Shown here piece by piece: positions 6,725 to 14,327 of a DNA stretch of 44,262 nt. Position 1 is the first letter of the stretch, and every line of letters begins with the position of its first letter. The DNA lies in NCBI GenBank assembly GCA_029553165.1, contig JAKPCT010000244.1, positions 1-44,262 of the forward strand, written 5' to 3'. The translations under genes and the position numbers were made by a program. The DNA is from Bacillota bacterium (GTDB lineage: Bacteria; Bacillota; UBA4882; UBA8346). The notes below the pieces were generated by a model. It saw only the letters and a program-made list of their open reading frames with translations, was not told the origin of the DNA and did no database searches.

Positions 6725-8455
6725 GTGATTACGACGAAAAAGTATTTCATAGTTGCATTGATCTGTTTGTTAACGTTTTTTTGCTCAATTAAGTCTTTAG
6801 CCTCTGATGAAGAGGCTATTCTCTCGTTTGACAGTGAGGTTACTGTTTTTGAAGATGCTTCGATGCAGGTGACAGAGACTATTAAAGTCCGGAGCATAGG
6901 CGATCAAATTAAACGAGGAATCTATCGTGATTTTCCAACCCGTTATAAAGATAATCATGGGAATCGTTATATTGTCGGTTTTGATGTTGTTTCAGTAAAA
7001 CGCGATGGGATTGCCGAGCATTATTTTGTGAGAAACCTCAGTAATGGTAAACGAGTTTATATCGGTTCCGAAGCTGTTTATTTACCTCCGGGTGTCTATA
7101 CCTACACGATTGTTTATAAAACCAATCGGCAGTTAGGATTCTTTAAAGAACATGATGAACTGTATTGGAATGTTACCGGAAATGGCTGGTCATTTCCGAT
7201 TAATCAGGCTACAGCGACGATTAATTTACCAAAGACAATCCCATTAGATAAGCTATCATTCACAGGCTATACCGGTAAGTTTGGATCGGTTGAACAAAAT
7301 TGTGTGTTGGAGCTGGATGCTTCCTATCGTCCGGTATTTAAAACAACCAAAAGGCTGGAAGTAAATGAAGGGCTAACTATTGTGGTAACATGGCCAAAAG
7401 GATATATTCAAAAACTGGGCGTCTTCAAGCAGCTCTCCTATTTTATCCGGGATAATTTTGGTATAACCTTGATGATTGGCGGTTTCTTTATTTTACTCCT
7501 GTTTTACCTGATTGTTTGGTCAAAAGTTGGCCGGGATCCGCAAAAGGGTACAATTATACCGCTTTATCGACCACCGTTAGATTTAAGTCCGGCAGCAATG
7601 CGGTTTATCTTGAATATGGGTTATGATAACAAAGTCTTTGCTGCTGCGATTATTAATATGGCTGTCAAAGGTGTACTCACGATCGAGCAGGGTTTTGATA
7701 CGGTGATTATTAAACGAAGCAGTGACATATCAAGGTTGAGTAATGAGGAGAAACAGATCTTCAGCAACTTGCTTGAGAATAACGCAAAGTTTACTTTTAA
7801 TGATACTTATTACCAAAAGGTTGCAGCAGCTATCAATACTGTTAATCAGACGTTAACAGCAGCGTATGAAAATAAATATTTTGTCACTAATACCGCATAC
7901 TTTGTTGGTGGCTTGTTCTTTTCGTCTGTTGTTACAATACCCGTGTTTATGGAGATGGTCAAAAATGAGAGATTCAACTTTGTTTGTCTGATTTTTATCA
8001 TTTTCCATATTGTAACGCAAATTATCTTCTTCCGGTTATTAAAAGCCCCAACTATTGAGGGACGAAAAGTTTTGGACCAGGTTGAAGGGTTCAAGATGTA
8101 TTTGTCGATTGCTGAAAAGGAACGGTTAAACCTATTAAATCCTCCCAATGAGACTCCGGAACTATTTGAAAGGTATCTGCCGTATGCCCTGGCTTTGGGA
8201 GTGGAACAACTTTGGGCGGAACGGTTTGCCAAAGTCTTCGACAGACTTAAAGAACAAGGGCAACCCTATATTCCTGTTTGGTATCATGGGGCGGACTTTA
8301 GTTCCGGTAATATTGGGATGTTTGCAAACAGTCTGGGAAATTCATTGACGAGTTCAATTTCGTCGTCATCGGTAGCTCCAGGTTCGAGTTCCGGTAGTAG
8401 TGGAGGAGGTTCTTCCGGTGGTGGCGGTGGCGGAGGTGGCGGAGGTGGCTGGTGA
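6725..8455 (+). CDS. DUF2207 membrane protein with Gly-rich C-terminus
   Basis: About 576 residues: signal-type N-terminal helix, an extracytoplasmic beta-rich region (about 30-235) containing the family's IKRGIYRDFPTRY motif, a membrane helix at about 240-262, a cytoplasmic segment, two more membrane helices, and a tail of Ser and Gly ending in an eleven-Gly run plus Trp. That tail is typical of DUF2207 proteins. Role unknown, but it is regularly encoded beside LemA, as here. The frame is open from TTG 6701; I prefer GTG 6725 because it puts charged residues just before the signal helix. GTG 6722 and 6716 are equally possible. Confidence 0.85.
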   Translation: MITTKKYFIVALICLLTFFCSIKSLASDEEAILSFDSEVTVFEDASMQVTETIKVRSIGDQIKRGIYRDFPTRYKDNHGNRYIVGFDVVSVKRDGIAEHYFVRNLSNGKRVYIGSEAVYLPPGVYTYTIVYKTNRQLGFFKEHDELYWNVTGNGWSFPINQATATINLPKTIPLDKLSFTGYTGKFGSVEQNCVLELDASYRPVFKTTKRLEVNEGLTIVVTWPKGYIQKLGVFKQLSYFIRDNFGITLMIGGFFILLLFYLIVWSKVGRDPQKGTIIPLYRPPLDLSPAAMRFILNMGYDNKVFAAAIINMAVKGVLTIEQGFDTVIIKRSSDISRLSNEEKQIFSNLLENNAKFTFNDTYYQKVAAAINTVNQTLTAAYENKYFVTNTAYFVGGLFFSSVVTIPVFMEMVKNERFNFVCLIFIIFHIVTQIIFFRLLKAPTIEGRKVLDQVEGFKMYLSIAEKERLNLLNPPNETPELFERYLPYALALGVEQLWAERFAKVFDRLKEQGQPYIPVWYHGADFSSGNIGMFANSLGNSLTSSISSSSVAPGSSSGSSGGGSSGGGGGGGGGGGW

Positions 8456-8516
8456 TTACGCTGTCCGCTCAAGTTTGGAAATTTGGTAAGAACATTTTTA
8501 TTTTTTAGTCCATTCC

Positions 8517-8550
8517 TTGACATACTGCTGTCACAACAGCAGTTTACAAT
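8517..8550 (+). promoter_or_regulatory. Candidate promoter with an 18-bp operator-like dyad
   Basis: TTGACA at 8517-8522 is followed by the perfect dyad CTGCTGT-CACA-ACAGCAG (8525-8542) and then TACAAT (8545-8550). The spacer would be 22 bp, too long for an unaided sigma-A promoter. A dyad between over-spaced -35 and -10 boxes recalls MerR-type activation, though those spacers are normally 19-20 bp. It lies 40 bases before the zinc-ribbon gene. Confidence 0.4.
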
Positions 8551-8590
8551 TAAATTAGTTAAATTAAATTGTTGAAAGGATGGGTTAATA

Positions 8591-8752
8591 ATGAACCACA
8601 ATTTCTGTCAGAGTTGCGGGATGCCGCTGAATGCTACCAGTTTGTATGGTAGCGAGCAAAATGGAGTTAAAAATGAAGAATACTGTATCTATTGTTATTG
8701 TTATGAGAACGGACAGTTTAAACAGCCGTTCTTTTTATTATTATTTTTTTAG
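8591..8752 (+). CDS. Tiny zinc-ribbon protein, probably truncated
   Basis: A 53-residue ORF with a clear ribosome site (GAAAGGATGG upstream). It begins MNHNFCQSCGMPL and continues to EEYCIYCYCYENGQF, matching the putative zinc-ribbon family that opens FCQSCGMPL. C6 and C9 with C32 and C35 (or C37) can form a four-Cys zinc site. Family proteins normally continue well past ENGxF; here the frame runs straight into a terminator hairpin and T-run that encode FFLLLFF, so the C-terminal half is missing. It may be a functional minimal ribbon or a decayed remnant. Confidence 0.7.
   Translation: MNHNFCQSCGMPLNATSLYGSEQNGVKNEEYCIYCYCYENGQFKQPFFLLLFF
8707..8750 (+). terminator. Terminator overlapping the zinc-ribbon 3' end
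   Basis: GAACGG plus GTTT pair with AAAC plus CCGTTC, with a small bulge (about 8707-8731), followed by a long T-rich run to 8750. It lies inside the last 15 codons of the zinc-ribbon ORF. Confidence 0.6.
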
Positions 8753-8803
8753 TTAATTGTTTTGGATGCTTGTCCTGTTGGCCCACTGTTCCGGCGGCGG
8801 GTT

Positions 8804-8830
8804 AAAGAACTGCCTAAGCAGTTCTTTTTA
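8804..8830 (+). terminator. Hairpin terminator in the intergenic block
   Basis: A perfect 10-bp stem AAAGAACTGC/GCAGTTCTTT with a 4-nt loop and a short following T-run. It is the first of a series of hairpins before 9000. Confidence 0.75.
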
Positions 8831-8831
8831 G

Positions 8832-8887
8832 AAGAATTGTAATGAACAGATTAGGTTATTTGTAGGTCAATGTTCATTACAATTCTT
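8832..8887. repeat. 17-bp perfect inverted repeat
   Basis: AAGAATTGTAATGAACA (8832-8848) and its exact complement (8871-8887) surround a 22-base loop. It is followed by further hairpins: TGAAACA/TGTTTCA inside TTGGCG/CGCCAA (8909-8955), overlapping GCCAACC/GGTTGGC (8951-8969), then AACC...GGTTTTTT (8972-8993). No coding frame was found in 8753-9046. It may be a small non-coding RNA or a MITE-like repeat. Confidence 0.7.
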
Positions 8888-9046
8888 TACTTCTGAAAGT
8901 GAAGCTAATTGGCGATGTCAATGAAACATCCTGTTTCAATTCTACGCGACGCCAACCTCCTTGGTTGGCTAAACCTGTGACCAACGGTTTTTTGAATTTT
9001 CAAGCCTTAATGGACAGTAAAAACATTCAAATATAGTTATTGGTGG

Positions 9047-10744
9047 TTATAGCCTTTCATCATCCACTTGGTCCAGCCATGCTTCCAAAGGAGCAATAAT
9101 CTTCTTGAGTGTCCCGTCGTTAAAAGGATTTTGTAGCTTAGCCAGCTCAATCAGTTCAATAAACGACATACTGCCGCCGGCTTGGCAGAGCCTCAGGTAA
9201 TCTTGCCAGGCTGCGGCAGGGTCTTTTTGGGACTTGATCCAAAATTGGAAGGCACAGACTTGGGCTAAAGTGTAATCGATATAGTAAAAGGGATCGCTAA
9301 AAATATGTCCCTGGCGGAACCAATAACCGCCTCGGTTTAAGAAGTCATTATCAGCATAATCACGGTGGACTAAGTATTTTTGTTCCAGCTTTCTCCAGGT
9401 GGCTTTCCGCTCAGCCGGAGTTGCGTCAGGATTTTCATAAACCCAATGTTGGAACTCATCAACCGTTACCCCATAAGGAATAAATAGAATCGCACCGCTT
9501 AAGTGGGCAAACTTGTATTTAAGTTCATCTGTTTGAAAGAAGAGCTTCATCCATGGCCAGGCAAGGAACTCCATACTCATCGAGTGGATTTCACATGCTT
9601 CTAAAGTGGGCCAGTTATATTCAGGAATTTGAAAATGACGGCTGGTATAAACCTGGAAAGCATGGCCGGCTTCGTGGGTTAGAACATCGACATCCCCGGA
9701 GGTACCATTGAAGTTGGAGAAGATAAACGGGGATTGGTACTTGCTGATGTATGTGCAATAACCGCCACCGGCCTTGCCGCTCTTGGCTACCAAGTCCAAG
9801 AGATCGTTGTTGATCATATAATTGAAGAATTCGCCAGTTTCGGGTGAGAGCTCTTGATACATTTGTTTACCGTTATTGATAATCCACTGGGGGTCACCTT
9901 TGGGGGTTGCATTACCGGTCAAAAACTCCAATGGTTCGTCGTAATATTTTAAAGTATCGATTTTCAACCGTTTCGCCTGCCGCTGCCTTAGTTTGGTTGC
10001 TAACGGGACGATGCTTTCTAAAACTTGACGGCGATAACCGGCTACCATCTTAGCATTATAATCTGACCTTGACAGCCGGGCATACCCTAATTCAATAAAG
10101 TTTTTAAAACCTAATTTCTGCGCAATTCCGGTCCGGAGTTTAACTAAATCATCATAAATTTGATCAAATTGGGCTTCATTTTCGACAAAGAAGTTGGTGA
10201 ATGATTGCTGGGCTTTGATTCGTATTGTCCGGTCCTGTGACTCAAGAAACGGGATCATCTGTTCTAAGTTTCGTTCTGCGCCTTCAAAAAGAATTTTGGC
10301 AGAAGCACGCAGTTTAACGTATTGGCTAATTAATTTGTTTTCTTTTTGTAAGTCGGTAATGACTTCAGGGGCAAAAGTTTGTAGTTTTAATTCCGCAATC
10401 CGGAACAGTTGTTGCCCTAAAGACGCTTCTAATTCCTTACGATAGTCGGAAGTGACTAAAGCTTGATAATACTGGTTAACCAGGCCTTCATAAATTGGCT
10501 TTATCTCGTCAAAGAAGTTGTTTTCAGCTTCGTAATAGGGATCGTTGGTATCAATGGTGTGGCGAATATAGACCAAAGCTTCCATACTGTCAAATTCATT
10601 GCGTAGGTTATTGATCGCTTCGATAACTTGTTTTTGGGTTGCTGCCGTTGCAGCATTATTAAATTGCGATAATAACTGATTGAATTTCAGCTTTAAGCCT
10701 TCAATATCAGGTCGAACGTATTGATAATCTTTAAACCCGGACAT
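9047..10744 (-). CDS. M3 family oligoendopeptidase (PepF-like)
   Basis: A 565-residue zinc metallopeptidase of family M3. The HEAGH zinc motif is at residues 357-361, in VLTHEAGHAFQVY, with the third ligand Glu in the EACEIHSMSMEF segment. It lacks a signal peptide, so it should degrade short peptides in the cytoplasm. The start ATG at 10744 has GGGAGGC before it on the minus strand. A second M3 enzyme of a different subgroup lies at 29774-31597. A TATAAT-like box (complement of 10791-10796) is present without a good -35. Confidence 0.92.
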   Translation of the reverse strand: MSGFKDYQYVRPDIEGLKLKFNQLLSQFNNAATAATQKQVIEAINNLRNEFDSMEALVYIRHTIDTNDPYYEAENNFFDEIKPIYEGLVNQYYQALVTSDYRKELEASLGQQLFRIAELKLQTFAPEVITDLQKENKLISQYVKLRASAKILFEGAERNLEQMIPFLESQDRTIRIKAQQSFTNFFVENEAQFDQIYDDLVKLRTGIAQKLGFKNFIELGYARLSRSDYNAKMVAGYRRQVLESIVPLATKLRQRQAKRLKIDTLKYYDEPLEFLTGNATPKGDPQWIINNGKQMYQELSPETGEFFNYMINNDLLDLVAKSGKAGGGYCTYISKYQSPFIFSNFNGTSGDVDVLTHEAGHAFQVYTSRHFQIPEYNWPTLEACEIHSMSMEFLAWPWMKLFFQTDELKYKFAHLSGAILFIPYGVTVDEFQHWVYENPDATPAERKATWRKLEQKYLVHRDYADNDFLNRGGYWFRQGHIFSDPFYYIDYTLAQVCAFQFWIKSQKDPAAAWQDYLRLCQAGGSMSFIELIELAKLQNPFNDGTLKKIIAPLEAWLDQVDDERL

Positions 10745-10856
10745 TTGAGAAGCCTCCCAATAATTTATTAAAAAACTAAATGGTATAATAATTATATCTT
10801 AGATAATCCGTTTTAACATCAAAAACAAATAAGGAATAAATAATTAATTAGAAAAA

Positions 10857-10947
10857 TCCATCCAAAATTACTAAAATTGCCACTCCCACTTTCAATCACC
10901 GGATGGGTGATCTTATTGGGATTAATAGTTTAGGTAACTTGGATGGA
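10857..10947. repeat. Imperfect inverted repeat of about 90 bp in intergenic gap
   Basis: TCCATCCAA (10857-10865) pairs with TTGGATGGA (10939-10947); the pairing extends inward imperfectly (AATTACTAAA against TTTAGGTAAC). An inner hairpin ATCACC/GGTGAT sits near 10895-10911. It lies between the pseudokinase stop and the M3 peptidase start. No coding capacity; possible folded leader RNA of the peptidase gene or a short mobile repeat. Confidence 0.55.
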
Positions 10948-10985
10948 CATTGGAAAATTAGTTGTTTTTGCTATAAAAAATTATT

Positions 10986-12284
10986 TTACATCTTGTTTAC
11001 ATCTTGTTGCAACCGTTTGGTAATCTGCCAACGGTTGTTTCGTCTTTCTAAACTAATAATTTCGGTACTTTGATTGGGTTGCCAGCTGCCATCAACCCAA
11101 CGCCACCAGGTAACTTTTGCCTCAATCAGAGCAAAGTGGTCGGTTTCTGATAAAACCGATAATTTTTGAACTTCGATTATGGGACGGCTTAACAACTCTG
11201 CTATTAGTCGTGTTCGATGCACACGGGCTTCATAAATATCACGGGCAATTCCGTTTTGGGCAAAGCTTTCAATCTGTAGTGGATTGGAACAGGTTTCATA
11301 AAAACGGGCGGCAATCTGTTTGGGAGTGACCGGATTTTGGACCCAATTTCGCATTAGAAGAGTACCGAAGCCAAATCCGATTAGAGCTAGTAATAATAAA
11401 TAAGAGAAAGGATTGAATAATGATTTCTTCAACCAAATTTTCTGATTACGTCTGCGGTATTTCCGTAAATTAACCACTTTTTGGGTTGGTGAAGCAAGGC
11501 AGTCATTACAGTTGATCGATTCTTCCCAGACGTTTTTTACATGATCAATCGATGGCCGTTCGTGCTTTTTAGCTACTAACATTTGGGTAATTAAATTTGA
11601 TAATTCGGGACTGATCTCTTGGCAGTGGTAGGTCAATGGAATAATATCACCCTTCAATAAAGCTCTGGTCGGCCAGCTGTTTTCTAATTCATAAGGTAGT
11701 TTACCGCTGATAATTACATACAGTGATAACCCTAAATAGAAGATATCGCTTTCTAATGTCGGTTGCGCTCCATAGTATGATTCAGGAGGACGGCAAGATG
11801 ACAGGCCTGCTGGGAGCTCAATTTGTGGGGTTGCCAGAAAAAGACGTGCAAAAGGATCCGGCATATAAAAACCGGAATCATTGTGACGAATGCGCCGCCA
11901 GTCCGGTTTTCCAACCACCAGTTTATGAAGGTGGAACTCTTGGTAAGCAGCAATCAGTGGCAAGAGGTCTTTGATCAGTTGTTCGGTAGCCGGGCGGGTA
12001 TAGTTGGGGCCAAATGGCGAGGTGCCTTTCCGTTCTTCCCAACCAAGCCAGATTCGTTCCTGATATGAAAGGGGTTTTTGTAAGGGTAAAATTGCTGAAC
12101 CGGTACAATGATTAGTGCTCTTATGGCGGGCCGTGATCTCCTGCCGAAAGAGGGCGGCGTCATAACCGCGGAGTTTGGTAGCAACCGGTTCCCAATGCAT
12201 GATTGAACCATCATCGATACTTTTACTTAAAATAACCTGAACTCCGTCTTCGAGTTGTTCATTTGTAAATACCCAATTTTTCAA
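10986..12284 (-). CDS. Membrane-anchored protein kinase-like protein (predicted pseudokinase)
   Basis: 432 residues in three parts: a degenerate kinase domain (about 1-250), one membrane helix (about 293-311) after a basic stretch, and an extracytoplasmic C-terminal domain (about 320-432). The kinase C-lobe is recognisable: PPE at 166-168 for APE, SDIFYLGLSLY (179-189) for subdomain IX, and HERPS (241-245) with the subdomain XI Arg. The catalytic parts are lost: the HRD position reads GKP (125-127) and DFG reads DPF (143-145), and no clear ATP-binding Lys or Gly-loop is seen. The start is TTG 12284 with AGGAG 9 bases upstream. Likely a scaffold or sensor rather than an active kinase; inferred. 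Confidence 0.75.
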   Translation of the reverse strand: MKNWVFTNEQLEDGVQVILSKSIDDGSIMHWEPVATKLRGYDAALFRQEITARHKSTNHCTGSAILPLQKPLSYQERIWLGWEERKGTSPFGPNYTRPATEQLIKDLLPLIAAYQEFHLHKLVVGKPDWRRIRHNDSGFYMPDPFARLFLATPQIELPAGLSSCRPPESYYGAQPTLESDIFYLGLSLYVIISGKLPYELENSWPTRALLKGDIIPLTYHCQEISPELSNLITQMLVAKKHERPSIDHVKNVWEESINCNDCLASPTQKVVNLRKYRRRNQKIWLKKSLFNPFSYLLLLALIGFGFGTLLMRNWVQNPVTPKQIAARFYETCSNPLQIESFAQNGIARDIYEARVHRTRLIAELLSRPIIEVQKLSVLSETDHFALIEAKVTWWRWVDGSWQPNQSTEIISLERRNNRWQITKRLQQDVNKM

Positions 12285-12339
12285 ATTTGGTTACTCCTTT
12301 AAAAAGTGTTTTCGTTACTTCCACTTTCTAATAGGATAT

Positions 12340-12379
12340 CCAAAAAAAATAAAAAACTGATTGTTTCAAGACAACCAGT
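12340..12379 (-). terminator. Terminator after rqcH
   Basis: On the minus strand ACTGGTTGT pairs with ACAATCAGT (one G-U pair) around a 6-nt loop, followed by T6 and a further T-rich tract. Confidence 0.85.
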
Positions 12380-12387
12380 ATTTTACA

Positions 12388-14184
12388 TTAGGTTTCAATT
12401 TCAAACATTTTTAAAATTTTGGGTTCTGGAGTGATGATTGCCGTTTTAAAATGCTCATAGATTACAAACCCCGGTTTTGCTCCTGGCGGTTTTTTAACGT
12501 TCTTGCGTTGGGTATAGTCAACCGGGACTTTGGTAGAGTTACGGGCTTTACTGAAATAAACTGCCAATTGACTGGCAAAATTTAGAGTTGCGTCATCAAC
12601 CTCCGTTCCAGGCAGTGGTTTTAAAATTACATGCGAACCCGGAATCTTTTGAGTATGAAACCAAAGATCAGTTGGAGCCGCTATTTTAAAGGTTAAGCGA
12701 TCATTTTGGAGATTGTTGCGTCCGACCAGAATGGTATGTCCTGCCGGTGTAGTAAATTGACGCGGTTTAGTAAGGTTTTCTTTCTCCTTCTCTTTTTTGC
12801 TGTTATTGCTCTGCTTTGATTTATTGGCTTGATGATTCTGTTTACCGTATGTTGCTTGAAATTCGTCGTTAATCATCTCCAGGTCAATAGTTGTCAATGC
12901 ATTTTCGGTCAATGCTTCCAAGCTTTCCAAGTAAGTGATTGATTCTTTGGTTTTTTGGATTTGCAGCGCAATTGCCTCTAAACCCTTCTTGGCTTTCTGG
13001 TATTTTTTAAAATATACTTGTGCATTTTCGTGTGGGGTTAAACTTGGATCGAGCTTGATCTCCATTACTTCTCCGTCTGGGTCGTAGTGATTGACCAATT
13101 TGGCACAAGGACTTCCTTTAGTAATTTGATAGCCATAGGTGATTAAAAGCTCACCCATAATTCGATATAGATCGCCTTGTTCTGCTTGGTTGACTTCTTT
13201 TTGTTGCTTTTCCAATTTAGTAAGATCTTTATCAAGATTTTGTTTTATTTTCCGTGCTAAGTTGGCTTTTTGTTCTCTAAACCTCTCTTTTTCCTGATTC
13301 GTATTTAATAACTCACTGACCAGTTGATTTAAAGAATCAGCAGGTTTTACTTTATGTTCGGATTGCTGACAACTGATCGATATGGCAGCACAATCAATTA
13401 AGATTCCCTGTTGGTTGTAAATTCCGCATGGTTCAAATTGTCCTGTTTCAATCTGGGTTGACCAATTTATGAAAGTTTGATAGAGCGGTTTAATTTCGGT
13501 TAAAGTCAGTTCACAGCATAGTTTGGCTGGATTCAGCTTAGCACGGGTAATCAGTTCGTTACATGTTAAACTTGAAAGACCATACCAGTTTTTCAGCAGT
13601 AACTGCTCAAGACTAACAGTGTGAGGAAGGTTTTCGATCAAGGCAATAAATTCAGTTTCAGATAAAGTTACCGGTTTCCAGCGGCCACCGGTAGGAGGTA
13701 ATTCATATTTTGAACCATTACTTAAGTCCCGTTCTCTATCTTGTCCGTTGGCGAGCCGTTTCCAGGAATCGATGATGCGATTGTCGCGATCAACAACAAA
13801 CATATTGGCCGCTTTACCGGTGAACTCAATCCAGAGATGTTTTTGACTAAGCCCTTCTAATTGGTCATAAACATCAAAACTTAGTTTAATAATTCGCTCA
13901 AAAGGGACCACCATTACCGAAACCAATTTGGAGCCGCTAAAATGTTTTCGTAACAGCATACAAAATGAAGATGGCTGGCAAGGATTTTGCTTGTTTTCAT
14001 AAAAGGTATGAATTCTAGCGAACTTGGAATTGAGTGAAATTAACAACTTAAACGACTCGCCGTTTCCAAAGCAGGAAAAGAGAAATTCGTCAGGATACGG
14101 TTGGTGTATTTTATCAATTTTAACCGGTAACAGTTTCTGTAATTCTTGGATTAGGCAAGCAACTACCGGAGCATCAAACGGCAT
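12388..14184 (-). CDS. rqcH: RqcH (NFACT family), ribosome quality-control alanine-tailing factor
   Basis: 598 residues with the NFACT-N domain first, a long coiled-coil (about 300-420) rich in Lys and Glu, and the NFACT-R domain last (TPAGHTILVGRNNLQNDRLT, then the GSHVILKP block). RqcH binds the 50S subunit with a stalled peptidyl-tRNA and adds C-terminal alanine tails. The residue pair needed for this in B. subtilis (D97-R98) aligns with E96-R97 here, in PFERIIKLSF, a conservative change. GGAGG upstream of ATG 14184. The adjacent Ca2+ ATPase is divergent, the same neighbour pair as B. subtilis yloA and yloB. Confidence 0.93.
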   Translation of the reverse strand: MPFDAPVVACLIQELQKLLPVKIDKIHQPYPDEFLFSCFGNGESFKLLISLNSKFARIHTFYENKQNPCQPSSFCMLLRKHFSGSKLVSVMVVPFERIIKLSFDVYDQLEGLSQKHLWIEFTGKAANMFVVDRDNRIIDSWKRLANGQDRERDLSNGSKYELPPTGGRWKPVTLSETEFIALIENLPHTVSLEQLLLKNWYGLSSLTCNELITRAKLNPAKLCCELTLTEIKPLYQTFINWSTQIETGQFEPCGIYNQQGILIDCAAISISCQQSEHKVKPADSLNQLVSELLNTNQEKERFREQKANLARKIKQNLDKDLTKLEKQQKEVNQAEQGDLYRIMGELLITYGYQITKGSPCAKLVNHYDPDGEVMEIKLDPSLTPHENAQVYFKKYQKAKKGLEAIALQIQKTKESITYLESLEALTENALTTIDLEMINDEFQATYGKQNHQANKSKQSNNSKKEKEKENLTKPRQFTTPAGHTILVGRNNLQNDRLTFKIAAPTDLWFHTQKIPGSHVILKPLPGTEVDDATLNFASQLAVYFSKARNSTKVPVDYTQRKNVKKPPGAKPGFVIYEHFKTAIITPEPKILKMFEIET

Positions 14185-14327
14185 TATTAGAAACCTCCAA
14201 AATTTTTTACAATCTCTCTCATTATAGCTCTAGTCCGGATTTCAATCAATGGGTCTGCCGGGTGAAGTGCGGGCATAGATTTTATAGTGACTGAATTTTC
14301 AGGTGAACTATGCGGGGGTAGACGTTG

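Noticed and set aside
8284-8601. Minus-strand Pro-rich ORF
   Set aside because: It is the complement of the Gly-rich tail of the DUF2207 protein.
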